A stretch of 64,000 bases of DNA from Rhynochetos jubatus (taxonomy: Eukaryota > Chordata > Aves > Eurypygiformes > Rhynochetidae), in contig CM050648.1 of the NCBI GenBank assembly GCA_027574665.1, forward strand, positions 36,962,200-37,026,199. The letters run 5' to 3'. Positions 22,875 to 36,300 of this stretch are shown in pieces; position 1 is the stretch's first letter, and each line of letters starts with the position of its first letter. The notes below the pieces were generated by a model that did no database searches, had not been told where the DNA came from, and was given only the letters and a program-made list of their open reading frames with translations. Both the position numbers and the translations under genes were made by a program.

Positions 22875-25842
22875 GCTCCTTAAGACACAGCCCTGCAGAG
22901 ACTCACCAGCTCAGCTGATATGTCCCATTTACAAAAGTAACTTAAGCATTTAGGGGCCTATATCTTATTGTTCCTCACTCAGGGCTTAAGTAGCTTTTGA
23001 TCCAGTGGTCAATTTAGACATGCCAAACCACACATAGTACTTTTGCATCCAGTAACAGCCTATGTAGCCTCCAGTAACATCAGTTTAAACCAGATGCGTA
23101 TAGCTGTCTCTACTGCAAAGAACAAAGCTCGAGTTTTCATTAGCCAATGTTCAGCTCTAGAAGACACTCCCAAATGGAGTCTGAAAAACTGGAACACTTG
23201 AGGCAGTTTCCATCTTACAACGTTACGTCATTGCTTAGCAGGTCTTCCCAACTGACAAGTCACAATGACTTTTCAACCTTCTCACAGCTTATAAAATGCC
23301 AGCCCTGAGCTCTTTCTGAGATAGGTAGCAAGAAATTTAAGCTAGTGCCACTTACTTGAACATGGTTCCCTCCAAACTCTTCTAGGGATAAGGAGATGTG
23401 ACAGCTCAACTGCTTCCATATGGAATGACTTTTTCAGCCATTGAAATGAAATGGTTGCAAGAAAATGGTAGGAAGTAGATTTTTATCCCTGTGTTTGGTT
23501 TAATTTAAGCTTGAGGTTTGAGCAGTGAAACATCCTTCAGAGTGCAGAATCTGTAGGAGCAGAAATGTCTGAGAATTTTGAAAATACTGTGCAACAATTA
23601 AAAGGTATCTTTCTTTTTTTTTTTTCCTAGAAAGGGTGACCCCCAATATTTGAAGTGCTTCCTTAAAAGCACAGAAATTCACTCCAAATGATCAATACCA
23701 GTCCTACATACAAGTGTAGTGATTTCAGTCCCAGGTACTCAGTAATTCAAGTATTTCAGTAGTCAATAGTCCTTCTCTCATAAGGAAATTCTTAATATCT
23801 TCTTTATCACAGGAAAAAAAAAATCCACAGCAGATAAAGTTATGTGCTGTTCCATAAATTCCAGTGGGAAAAAAAAATAAAATGTATCAGCAAAGCAGAC
23901 CACCCCCTCTTCCCGGAATTAAATTATCGTTCTGTACACAGACGCTCCCTATTCTTCACATTTCTATGGTTCTTCATTTGCCTCTGCTCACGGTAATCCA
24001 ACCATCCAGAATTTTCTAAGTGTTGGAGGGAAGGGCTTGGGGTGTTTTTGTTTATGTTTTGCAAATTTGGGCACATGTCCTTCTACCACACTTTTCTCAT
24101 TGCAAGTTCTAAAGAACTGTGGGAAATTAATTGCCAAATTGTTCTTTCTTTGGATACAAACAGTTATGTCAAGGAAATTTCAGGAAGAATGAAGTTAAAC
24201 AGTCCTAAAAACATCACATTTGCAGCCTCTGGATTTTTTTTAATTCATTTTGGAAAGAGATAACTAATTAGTTACATTTTAAGTTAGTGCCATAAAAGCA
24301 AATGCATATTGTCAATATTGTCGCTTTACTGATTCCTAACCTGAATAATCTTTCTTTGGGATGCAATATGAAACTTCTTTGTCCTGTTTCACAACTTTTA
24401 TACACACACATGGTGTGTGCATCTAAAGAACTCTGAATAACTAAAAAGTAGGAAGAATGTTTTGTTCCAGGTACACGTCCCAGAGACAATTTTCCAAACA
24501 AATTAAAGCAATCATAATTTAAGGCTCAGTGAAATCTAAGTTTAAACCACTGTAAGCCTGGACACCTGAGCCTGGAAAGAAGCTTTTGCACATTAAGCAT
24601 CCTCAAAGGTTCTTCAGAATACTTGCCACCAAAAAAATGACAGAAATTCTGAAACACCATTTCTTCTCTTATGATTATAGGTGTGATCCTGCTCCCAGAA
24701 ACCCCTTGCCCATTAACACCACTATGGCAATCAACTATGTCTGTTCAATATAGCGTCTGAGCAATATCAGTGGCTAAAGCCTCCATATCCTTCTATGCAG
24801 AATGGCAAAATTGCAGGTTATACAACTTACTGAGCCCAAGTCATAATAAGACTACAAAGTTATGTCATTATCTGAGCAAATTTTATGAAGAAAGAAAATC
24901 AGTCTGAATGCAATCCAAAGCCTATTCAAATAGATGGATATATGAAAGATGAATCTGTTGCTCTAATTCTTCCATAGTTCTTTTTCCTCCATCTAACATT
25001 AATGTACATCAGAGAGTCTTTATTTTTCCTGAATATACAAAGCTCTGTGTACTTGCCCGGCTTTCAACCCCCACATAGCTCAACTTTGAAATGTTTTATA
25101 CTGCTATTCTTTTAGTTTCATCTGTAGGAGGGAGAGAGATTTCTCTCATCTTCTCATTCAAATAAAGGTTCTTTCAAAGTTACCTGAGCCAAAAGAGGTT
25201 TTGCCATTAGGGTTACTGGGTTTTGAGCAGAGACCCTATCTTAAGAGCTTACTCATCTTACCAGCTTACTTATCTCCCCCTCCTCCTCAGATGCTCTCTT
25301 CTTCCTCACAGGGTTAGGCAATTAGGAGGCACTTCAGAAAAAAAATTAAATCTGTATGCTTAGAGAATGAGAACGTGTTAAATAATTAATACACTGATGT
25401 AAAACTTTACTTGTCTTGTTCACTATGAGACAGAGTACAGAAATATTGCTGAACATATTTTGTTGCAAATGACCCATTTGACAGAACATTCAGGGCAAAG
25501 CAGAGCTAATTATCACCAGCAGAATTATACACTCGGCAAATTGCATAGCTTCTCTTTTGATAGCTTCAGAATAAATACCATTCTAATACTTAGCCTGAAG
25601 AGTATTGACAAGGGCCTGACTTGGCATGTCTGGCCCATTTAGGCCCTTATTACAGCAATAATCTATAGTTACGTGGTGAAATAATTAGGGCTCAGCTGTT
25701 CCTGGAAAGGTCTGCCAGAAGAACTGAATGATTTAGTGGTACACCCCCTCTCTCAGTTGGTGCTTCTGAAAACTTAGCAATTTTCCAGACAGCCCAGAGG
25801 ACACAGATCTTCCTCTACCACTTTCATGTAACTGTATCTGTG
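22875..25842. other. intergenic, nothing recognised
   Basis: AT-rich unique-looking sequence with poly-T near 23,612 and scattered A-rich runs. Only chance-length open frames. Confidence 0.5.
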
Positions 25843-26177
25843 TGGGAGACCCTCTAGCAGCCTGGAGGGGACCTCCCAGAAAGCCAGAGGGGGACATTTA
25901 TAAAGGCATGCAGCAACAGGACAAGGCTTTACACTGAAAGGGGGTAGATTTAGATTGGACATCAGGAAGAAACTCTTCCCGTAGAGGGTGGTGAGGCACT
26001 GGGACAGGTTGCCCAGAGAAGCTGTGGATGCCCCATCCCTGGGAGTGTCCAAGGCCAGGCTGGATGAGGCTTGGAGCAACCTGGTCTAGTGGAGGGTGTC
26101 CCTGCCCATGGCAGGGGGGTTGGAACTGGATGGTCTTTAAGGTCCCTTCCAACCCAAACTATTCTGGGATTCTATAT
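25843..26177 (+). mobile_element. CR1 LINE 3' fragment
   Basis: Begins near GGGAGACCCTCTAGCAGCC and runs through GGTAGATTTAGATTGGACAT, ACAGGTTGCCCAGAGAAGC and CCCATGGCAGGGGGGTTGGA to the ATTCTGGGATTCTATAT end. It is 5'-truncated within the C-terminal pol coding region. Apparent open frames on both strands come from this element. Confidence 0.95.
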
Positions 26178-29100
26178 ACTGCTTTGCTGCTGGTAAAATC
26201 AACAAACACAGATGGGCTGGACTCCCTATCTGCTGGAGGATGACCTGGCTGTAGCACCTCACTCTCAAGGTTGTGTGTGAGCTCTGATCTGACATAAGAA
26301 AACTCCTGCTAGTGAAATATGCAAGGAAGTATCATCTGTTTTGTGTTTTAAAGAGGTTAAATCATTTACTGGATAACAATAGAGACTTGCAGTTTTGGGG
26401 ACACCCCAAAGCAGACAGGCACATAGGCAGGGAGGCGGGCAGCTGTCTGTGGAATTCTACTGGTGCAAATATCATGACTTTAAAGGTTGGTTGGCATTCA
26501 GAGCCTCAAAAACTTGGATGCAGAGGCTTGTAAGCAGCATTTGCGTGCTTTATATAGAGAAAGAGAGAACAGAAAGACCTTGAAGGTTGAAGGAATAGCA
26601 TTGTTCGCATTTTACAGATGTTTAAGCAGAAAAGATTCCATGCATTAAGTATTTACCTTAAGTAAATACTTAAGTGCATGTTAGTGATTGGAAACTGATC
26701 CAAGACTTCTTAATGGTCATGAACAATCCTCCTTGCCTATCTTACAATCCTGCAGTAGGACAGAGAGACGGTAGGTAACATTACTGCATGGATCTAAGAG
26801 TGATGTGGTACCAAGAGACCTGAACAACAGCATGAATATGACTGTATAACAGTCCTTCAGGATTATTATGGTGCCTTTCATTATCCTCGGGGAATACTTG
26901 TTGGGGTTTAGTTCCATCCCCGCTGTTTCAAAAGAAACACTGACCTAATTGAGTTCTGATCTTCCAGATTATGCAAAATTGAAAAAGAACCCAACCAACC
27001 TTTGGCTCGTTGAGTTACCTGGGAAGCTGTGGTGGTACAAATACAACATGAGCAATGAGGTTCACAGTGGGTGGGAGCCAGCCAGAGAGCCTGTCATTAG
27101 GTGGTCAGCTGAGACATTTATATTTGCAAGGACGTTTGGAAAAGAGGTTAGAAAAGAGGAAGCTCTGAATATAAGCCAGACTCTCTGAGTAACATCGTTT
27201 TGCCAGTAAGAATTTAAATATAACTTGCCATACGCTGGGATTGGCAGTTATGGGGAAAGGTCTCTGCAGCAATGAGTCAAGCCAAATTAGACACAGTGAA
27301 TTGAAATAGAAGTGAAAGGCTGTCGCTTTGACAATATTAAATACTGGAACTTCATGGGAGTCTGAAAAAATACGCACTGCTCTTATGACTGGAGAATCAT
27401 AAGTGAAAGATCAAGTTTGTTTCTAAGAATTGGTATTTCACTTCTGTTCTGAAGGAAGTTTATCACACTATGAATATTACCTCCTTCATCTTACACTTTG
27501 TATGCATCTAGATGAGATTCTGAAGGCTACCCCTTTACAAATCGTGCAGATAGCCCGGTGGGATTTTCAAAAGTGCTTTCATGCGGAACTGCCATGGAAA
27601 TAACTTGGACTAGGCTTTAGAAAACTGAACAGGTGGTTGTCTTCATGATGAGATATCCAAATACAAATGTCTCATAAAAGGGATTTAAGACTTTTCTTGT
27701 CACAAGTCAGAAGAACTTAGGTGTTCACTATAAAATTATCAGAGCTGGCTAACGGAACGGGAGCATTACTTCTGTTCTCAGAAGTGATTGATATACCCGG
27801 ACACTTAGCATTTGCTGACACCAGTGACTAAATGAATAGAAGGCAGGTTGCATGTCAGAATCCAAATCCAAAGCTGTGCTCTAGAAGAGAAGCAATTCTT
27901 TATCTCTCCTGCTGAAGCTACACCAGATGCACCAGACTAACAAGAGTACAGGCCAGAGGAGCCTCCACATCATCTCTGCTTTGTCCTCCCACATCTTCAT
28001 GTTTCTACCCAGTGGCTGAAACGCTACACACCCATCACTTCAGGATGCAGACAGCAGATGATTTTTTCAGCAGACTGACATCCAAGTTGACAAAAAGTCT
28101 TATTTCCCATAGCAGGACATTCGAAGAGTCCTGTATGTGATCCAAACAGCAGATTTCACAAGAAGGGGAACCACATCTCTTCCCTTTCACCCCACCTTAC
28201 TCAAAGCAGACCTACTTCCACCTATCACAACTCTGAAGTAACTTGGCAGAGCTTGTACTTCTGCGCTGCTCCAACAGCCCTGCTCAGTGACATGCACCAG
28301 ACCGATGCTGAATGAATCAGAAAATGGCTGTGGCTCAGCACGTTTGAAAAGCCTTCGGCACCTGTGATTTTCTTTCCTTTGAACATGAGCAGAGTCCATT
28401 TTCCATGCTGGTTTGTTCTTTGGCCTCCCCACGGAGTTTGCTCTAAGGAAGGTTCACAGGGGTTATTAGTGTTTGGAAACAGGAAAATAGGACTTGGAGA
28501 GTGTAAGAATAGTGGAAAAAGTTCCTCAGTTTATATCAAATTTTCTGCTTCTTTGGAGAAAATTTTGAACTGCTTTGAATTCTATTGAGATCCTGATTAT
28601 AATGAGGGATACATCCTCATTCTTTTGATCTAATGTGGCCGTTAGCAGATTTAAATATCAAGGATACCTAGGGACAAAGTAGGGATTTCCACTGGTTTTT
28701 TGTGCCCTTCTAAAACATGATCTATGCAGTTGTCCCACTTTTGTTCTAACTGGTAGAGAATACATTTCCCATTTTTCTAGCAATCAGATATGATAGGCCA
28801 TCAGTACTGCTCATATTCTACTTAAAATACTGGATTGTATTTTATGTTATAAGCTCATTTAGATCACAGCTGGATTCCGATGGAAACAGGGTGCATTGTT
28901 ACCACAACCTCAACCGAAAGCCCTTTGGTCAGAGTCCTCTCTTTGCCTGTCTGCTCACCACCGGCACAAGTGCTCCTGCAGGAAGCTCCAGACTGTGGCC
29001 TTCAAGAAAGGTGTTGAAGGCACAACAAACCCGTAGCACCAGTGTCACTGGAACCTTAACGTCTACTCTTCCTCTAAAAGGCATCTCACCTGGCATGAAT

Positions 29101-31570
29101 AAATGAGTTTATTAAATGAAGAGTGAAAAAAAAAAAGTGGAAACATTCTTAAAAACCCATTTAACACATGTTACTGAGGACAGTAGAGAGACACTGATTA
29201 TTTCTCACATTAGAAATAAAAACAGGAGCTATGATTAGGTAGAGAATTTGTGCTCTTTAAAGATTAGGACTAAAAGAGATTCTCTTTCTCCTCATGACTG
29301 TTGTGTCATGAGTATCCAGGTAATGTATTTAGTCACAGGCTACAGTTTCAGCTATTAATGCTTTCTCTAAGTCGTGGGAACTAGTCCAGAAATGAAAGCC
29401 TACTGTCTGTTCTGGCTGTACCAGGCCCACAAGTGTCCTTTAAAATTGGCACACCATTATAATTATTTCCCTATGCTTCCCAAGCTACCGATTTTCCAGG
29501 GTGTGCTGTCAAAATTCCAAACACCTACCCAACTTTCTCAATACATAAAAGCTTTATGTATTTTCCTATTTTGGAACAGCATCTAATAGATTGCTAAACA
29601 TTCAATCAAGCTTCACTTGGTCTCGGATTTGAATTCAACTGTCACTCAATGTATTTTGAAATGTATTACTGTATGAGCAAGTTGCATTCATCAGGATCAG
29701 ACATGATTTCTGTCTTAATCTGGCCGATACTGTGATTAACTTCTGCAATGATGCACTGACTTTAGTTAGTGCAGCACTGACGTTCGTTTGCCTGCAATCA
29801 TGCCCTGTATTGGTTTGATTAGACCTACTGTATGGCTGGTTGATGACAAACCCCCATTGATTACATGTGGTCTGCTTCTCATTTCCAGGCAAGCTTTCTG
29901 TCTTGGGACATGAATAGTTTCATTAATTAGGTGAACTGAACACGTTGACAAGCATTCAAGCTAGTCCAGTTCTGGCATAATAGTCCCAGTATTTTGGATT
30001 CATTCCCTGTAGTCGATGAAAATTTGGTTATTCATTTAAATGAAAGCAGAATCAAAACCTATTGCTGTTCCTGTTATTTGATTATGCTCCCAGAATATAT
30101 CCAGCACGATTTCCTCCTACTTTTGGAGGCTGTTACGCTTCACAAGGAAAGGCACCAATAATTTATTCCAGATGTTAAAATCCCTCTGCCCTGATAAAGA
30201 AATTTAAATAACAAGACCAAATTCGACTAGCTAAAACCTAAAGCTTTAAAAAAAACCTGGATGTAAGTCAGTATATTAAGAATTTACATTGAGTCTGCTG
30301 TAAAGGATGCGGTTGTTTAACAACATACTAACTGGGCTAAATACTTGGGGAAACTGAATCTTCAGGACATTTCATTGCAGTGTTGACACTGCTCAGCACT
30401 TGTCTGATCTTCCTTTACATCTCAGTAACCAATATCATTCCCCCCCTCCCCTCCCTGCCCTGTCATGTTCTGCAGATGCATTTTCAAATCTTTTTTGCCA
30501 CATTAGGGCTACGGAGCATTTTTGGATGCTACCCTTGTCCCAAGATTAAAATCAATAGAAGAGGCTTTCCATCAGTCTTGTGACTGGAAATAGGCTTTTT
30601 CCCCCCTCAACAGCACTCTAATCCATTGATCTGCTTTAAAGCAACACAAGCCAGTAGTGTGTTAGACGTGGCAGAACCTGTACCAGCACTAGATGTTCCT
30701 CCTGGGGAGCAGCAAGAGCAGGTCCACTCTCTGAAGGAGAACAGCAGGACCTGTGGGTGAACACAGCCCAGTGGCCTCTCCCTGGCAGGACCAGGACAAC
30801 AGGTGGCTCTGCTGACAGCCCAGGGACGATTGGACAAGGTGAAATATTGGATCAGGTGCAGGACCCACCCAGAAAGTCCAGTCAGAAACAGCAGAAGATG
30901 GGACTTGACACACAGCCACCCATAGCACAGGTTTCACGGTTCACCCAGGAGATGAGGCTGGAGACAGGAGCTGCCCAGAACTGAGCTGAAATGCTGCCCC
31001 AGGTCCACGGCCAGCAGGTGCAGGGATGAGGCTGGTTGGGGTAATTAGGGCCTTTTAGTGTCCTCAGGATCCTGGCAGCACCACAGAGAAACACGTATAC
31101 AGCAATGAGTGAGGAAAAAAAATCAAGTACTATCTGGGAAAGCAGTTTCAGAGAATTAACATTTCTACAAGCAAGAATGAGGTAATTGTTAGCAATTCCA
31201 CTTTATTAGTCTAAGTATGAGCATCATCTATCCTGTTTCTGCGTGACATGATGAGCCATAAAAAAAAAAAGGCAATCAAATACATAGTAAATCTATGAGT
31301 AACATTTAAAAGGAAGTGTCTTAACTTTCAAAGATTAACTGACACATACCTTGATGTGAGGCAAATACACATTATCATTTTCAAATCGTGGACCTAAACT
31401 GTGCCTCATACGACCTCTGACGTGTAACAAGTCCGTTTGCAAACATTTTGACTAGCATCATGATGCTAGCAATGCTTTCTCATGAAAGATGAGAAATTAT
31501 TGGACACTCAAGTGCTACCACGATACCTTGGTATCTGTCTAAGAAGTTGTATCAAAGCACTATTGCCATC
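26178..31570. other. intergenic, with a hairpin and one GC-rich patch
   Basis: Mostly AT-rich sequence without exons. It contains the hairpin at 26,639-26,680 and a GC-richer block at ~30,690-31,100 rich in AGCAGG and CAGGACC-like words that I cannot assign to a repeat family. All open frames are of chance length. Confidence 0.45.
26639..26680. repeat. 18-bp stem hairpin
   Basis: CATGCATTAAGTATTTAC (26,639-26,656) pairs with GTAAATACTTAA plus TGCATG (26,662-26,680). One G (26,674) is bulged and the loop is five bases. The stem is AT-rich. It could be the core of a small transposon remnant or a chance palindrome; it is shorter than a normal microRNA precursor stem. Confidence 0.8.
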
Positions 31571-32375
31571 CCAAGGGACCTTGAAACCTCCTGAAGTTCA
31601 ACAAGGCCAAGTGCAAGGTCCTGCACATGGGTCAGGGCAATCCCAACTACAAGTACAGGCTGGGTGGAGAATGGATTAAGAGCAGCCCTGAGGAGAAAGA
31701 CTTGGGGGTACTGGTGGATGAGAAGCTGGACATGAGCCAGCAGTGTGCGCTGGCAGCCCAGAAAGCCAACCCTATCCTGGGCTGTATCAGGAGAAGTGTG
31801 GCCAGCAGGTCGAGGGAGGGGATTCTCCCCCTCTACTCTGCTCTTGTGAGACCCCACCTGGAGTTCTGTGTCCAGCTGTGGAGCCCTCGGCATAAGAAGG
31901 CTATCAACCGGTTGGAGCGAGTCCAGAGGAGGCCACAAAGATGCTCAGAGGGCTGGAGCAGCTCTGCTATGGGGACAGGCTGAGAGAGTTGGGCTTGTTC
32001 AGCCTGGAGAAGAGAAGGCTCCGGGGAGACCTTACAGCACCTTCCAGTACCTGAAGGGGCCTACAAGGAAGCTGGGAGGGGGGCTTTTTACAAGGGCCTG
32101 TAGTGACAGGACAAGGGGTAATGGTTTTAAACTGAAAGCGGGGAGATTTAGATTAGATACTAGGAAGAAATCCTTCCCGGAGAGGGTGGCGAGGCACTGG
32201 AACAGGTTGCCCAGAGAAGCTGTGGATGCCCCATCCCTGGCAGTGTTCAAGGCCAGGCTGGATGAGGCTTTGAGCAACCTGGTCTGGTGGAGGGTGTCCC
32301 TGCCCATGGCAGGGGGGTTGGAACTGGATGGGCTTTAAGGACCCTTCCAACCCAGACCATCCTGTGATTCTATGA
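31571..32375 (+). mobile_element. CR1 LINE, ~800 bp, with broken pol C-terminus
   Basis: This is the longest clear CR1 here. It keeps the C-terminal pol coding region, with readable pieces such as [30 protein letters not shown] and SRTRGNGFKLK-like words, then the 3' UTR and a GTGATTCTATGA end at 32,375. The coding part is split between two frames (about 31,600-31,950 and 31,990-32,300), so it carries at least one frameshift and is dead. It is 5'-truncated, as is normal for CR1. Confidence 0.96.
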
Positions 32376-33370
32376 TTTATTCCCATTGTGTACACTGATG
32401 AAGAAAATAATTGGCATTTATTTCTGATGTATTCATGGCGGCAAGTCAAGGCCACAGAGATGAGGAGCACTAAAAAAAGAAACCTCACTCATGATGGTAG
32501 ATAAGCAGGCCGTATTTAAAATCATCACATCATTTCTGCTTTTCAATATTTCTCCAAAATTCCATGGTGCCTTCTTTCACAAAATTATGGAGAGGAACAT
32601 TGAGAAGGAAAAGAAAAATAACGTAATATATCTAGTTACCCAGAAATACTGTCATCCTCACCTTCTTCCCTGCTAGCAGATGGGAAACGAGGGATTTTAC
32701 AAAACCATTGCAGCTGCTCGTGGCCCTCCCTCCACTCTTCCTCTTGGTCTCGATCATAAGCACCATGTAGAAATCTGAACGAACTTCCTTCGCAGAAAGT
32801 CCTCAGCGAGGGCTAGTAGTTCATCAGCTTTCAGTCCTGTGAGAGAAACAGTCAGTGCAACTCCTCGAACCCCGGCACCCCGGCAGTACCTAGGAGCTAG
32901 TTCCCAATCCCCCTACTGGATCGGTCATTTATAGGTGTGGGTTTTAGCACGGGGTGACGCTCATCAGCTTATCCTTGTGCACAGCGTTAAACCGACGATG
33001 GGCACTTCACGCTTCAGTCAAGGGAATGCCGGAAGCAGTGGATGTTTTGGACCTTCTTGGGGCAGTAAAGACACCATGGGCCCAGAAAGGGGGTTTCGTC
33101 CCTGGGTCTCTTCCAGCCTTCAGAAAATACAGGTGCCCAAAGCCCGGGACTACTGCTCACACGGGCTTCAGCTTTCCACTGGTTACAATGAGCTACTTTA
33201 ATTGTCGGTAATGAACCTCCATTGGGCCTGGGTTCTCAGAACTGATTTTTATTACAAACATATTTCTAGAAGTTTAATTTCTGTTCTGCAGCAGAATTCC
33301 TAGAGCAGCCATACCGAAAGGGCTCAACACACCCCCCCACACCCCAACTTGCTTCTTGCTTACAAATAAA
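32376..33370. other. intergenic gap between C8orf34 and the end of PREX2
   Basis: From 32,700 to 33,200 GC is higher than in the surrounding DNA. The minus strand shows an exon-like acceptor followed by a 27-codon frame (32,754-32,836; see findings). A G/T-rich tract on the minus strand at 33,321-33,350 fits the downstream element of the PREX2 poly(A) site. No gene is firmly supported. Confidence 0.45.
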
Positions 33371-33379
33371 GAGATTTGC

Positions 33380-36300
33380 AGCGGCCATATTATGGATGGT
33401 TTTATTGCTCTCTGACATTCTGTAGTACATTGTTACCGTTCCAGTCTTTAATACGTAGACTAAAAAAATAAACCATAGATCTAAAAGTACACAGTATTAG
33501 TTTAACCCATAATCAATACAGCAACCGACTCAAAGTATGCTACAGAGGCACTTTACACAAAAAAAAAAAAAAAATAAAAGGAAAAAGTAATTAAAATCCA
33601 TGTCTCAAGGATATTTAACATTAAATTCCAAAGGTTACTTACTTCTGACAGACTCAGCTACCCACAGAGCTGCTAGCTTGAGTGTTTTCAAACAAAAGCT
33701 CACTGAGCGATTCTGCGTATGGCTGTACTTCGGCATAACATTTCGAAGCAGTCACGCTCTCTTGTGCTTAATGAGACGTTACAAACAACATATCCTTCAT
33801 TTGAAAAACGTGTGCAATACTCAATGCAAAATTTAAGATCCTTTTTTTTTTTAAGTGTAACGCAAGTATAACCGAATACGTACAACTATATACAGGGCAT
33901 TCAGAAGTTAGTAAGGCTGCTTAGTCGTTTAAACCTGGCACATGGTACAGACAGGGCACACACACTGCAGGTGTTGCCGATATTCCCAGGAAAGCCCAAC
34001 TTTAAGTACTCGCAGAAATGTCCCAGCTACTTTGAATACTGCAGTGGACTTTCACACCGAAGCAGAAGTTAGTTCTAAAGTAGCTCCAGCGTAGCCATTT
34101 CTAGCACGGGGAAACGACCACTCGATTGGCCTCCAGACGACGTGAAATTTCTCACCGCTCTTAACATCTGCGTGACTGAGCACGCTGTAGAGTCACCTAT
34201 ACACACGTGACAAGGAAACATAAACCCACCTCTCCCAGCAGGAAAGGGGAAACGTTCCTAACAATACATGTTCTTTAGGAAAACTTGATTGATATATACA
34301 GTATATATATAAAAAACCCTACGCAATTGTCAGCTTACAAAAATATGAGTTGAGTATCTTTTTCTACTTCAGACCCTAACGATGAAAAATCCAGGTGTCC
34401 TGAGACAGGTATGTACTGTGCATCTAATTTACCAATGCCAGCGTACTGCCGGGGTACAATTAGAAAAGCACTACCTGCATTTACCAACGAGTAGAGAGAT
34501 AAAATACATAAAGGCAATACATTAGCTTGAGAAACTCTCCTCTTTTCATAATGTTAAACAAAAACGGTGCAAAATATGCGTAAGATGCTGGCAGACATAG
34601 TCACAAGGTAGCTGCAGAGTACAGAACAGTATGTATATATAGTACAGTTACTGATTTCACCATTTAAATGAAAATAAATGAAAGAGACTTTCCTTTTCTG
34701 AGCATCACGCTTAACCACGATGCATATACACACGTTCAGGCAATTGTCTTTAATATATATACACACACACCGCATCCAACAATGAATTAACGACACAGGA
34801 AAAAAAATGATCACTCGTGATTTTGTGTTGTGAATTTCTCTGAGTAAAAACAGATCAATAAAACTGGTTCATTTTTTTTTCCCATTAGGGAATTCTAACA
34901 AATGAAATGAAGTACGATTACTATAAATCCTCGTCAACTTAAGTTCAATTGTTTTGGCTCTAAAACAGTAGAAGAACAGTTCTGAGTGCTCTGAGTGCAT
35001 TAAAACAACCAAATAAAAAACAACCCAAAAACCTGATGAACTCGCTGTAACTATCTAAAAGCCACTGAAGATTGCAACTCTCTCCATGGACATAAAATTG
35101 GTTGGTTGGTTCAGCCGAGAGCAGGAGCATTTAGTTTAAAATGGATCCCTAAACACAATGTTTCACATTTAGAAACTGGAATATATACATTTTTGTATTC
35201 ATTTACAACCTACAAGGAAAGGAAGTGTTATGAAATACTTAATTTGGGGAACTAGACTGAATCAATGCTCATTTCATAGATTAAAGACTGTTCAGCGTTC
35301 TGTTATTCATAGGTGGTGGTTACAGAGACAGGCCAAGCATCATCAGCTCTACCTTAAAATCCAAACGCATGAACCCGATGGCAACTTCGCTGTTCCTCGG
35401 CCCTGAACCTTCCCTTCTCAGCTGTTAAATCTCCTACACATCCCCCACAGACTTACCACTGAGTCACGGGAGTCAGTATCTGGTAGCGTATGTTTATAGA
35501 TCCTTGAATCTATTCCAAGAAAAATTACACTTGTCTTGGATGAAAAAGCAAAGATTACAGACGGAATGCTTTCCCTAAACCAGTACAACACACTGGTGTA
35601 AAAACAGGCTGCCTAAGCTGTTGCTGTAGAAGCAAAGATTTAACAAGCTACGGGTGTTACAGTGGTACATCATCACTCCTGGTCATCTCTTCTCACCTGT
35701 AAGTCTAAAAATTCGGAGGAGGATAAACATGCTGTGCGAAGAATGGATTTTATTTTACTCTGCTAGTGCACCTTATTAGACACCCACTTCCTGCAGACAG
35801 TCAGTGGGTCATTTATACCCAATTTCCTCTGGAAATCCTATTTTTGCTTGCCACCTGTAACCCCAGAAAACCAGGGCTTAGGTTTCTTAAGCCCTTTGAT
35901 ACCAGGCTAAATAGATAACGTTGCTCTGCAGTATGGGTCACCAATGAAGCTCGTAGTACTGAGTAAGTTTTTGAAAACTGCCTCTGAAGGGGAAAAAAAA
36001 AGAATAAATAACCAAAAATTTGCTACAAAACCAAGAGGTCCAGATTTCTGGTGCACACTCATCAAACAACAGCTCAAGAACCTGGTCCAGTGAGTGGCCC
36101 ATAACTATTTGTCCCTCGGTGTTTACAAGTCTGTGTTACCCCACGCTTTCAACAACAAAGCAAATTGGACAATTACTGTATCACGGGAGACTATTTTGGC
36201 ATATTTGTGCTCCCACCCTTTTCAATGCAATAAAAAAAAGGCGGTACGACTGGTTACAATACCGTGCGTGCGTGCAACAGACTCTGTCCTCTCGGTTGTT

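Noticed and set aside
31552..32338. Open frames of 118-156 codons on both strands
   Set aside because: They are the frameshifted pol remnant of a CR1 LINE and its antisense, not a host gene.
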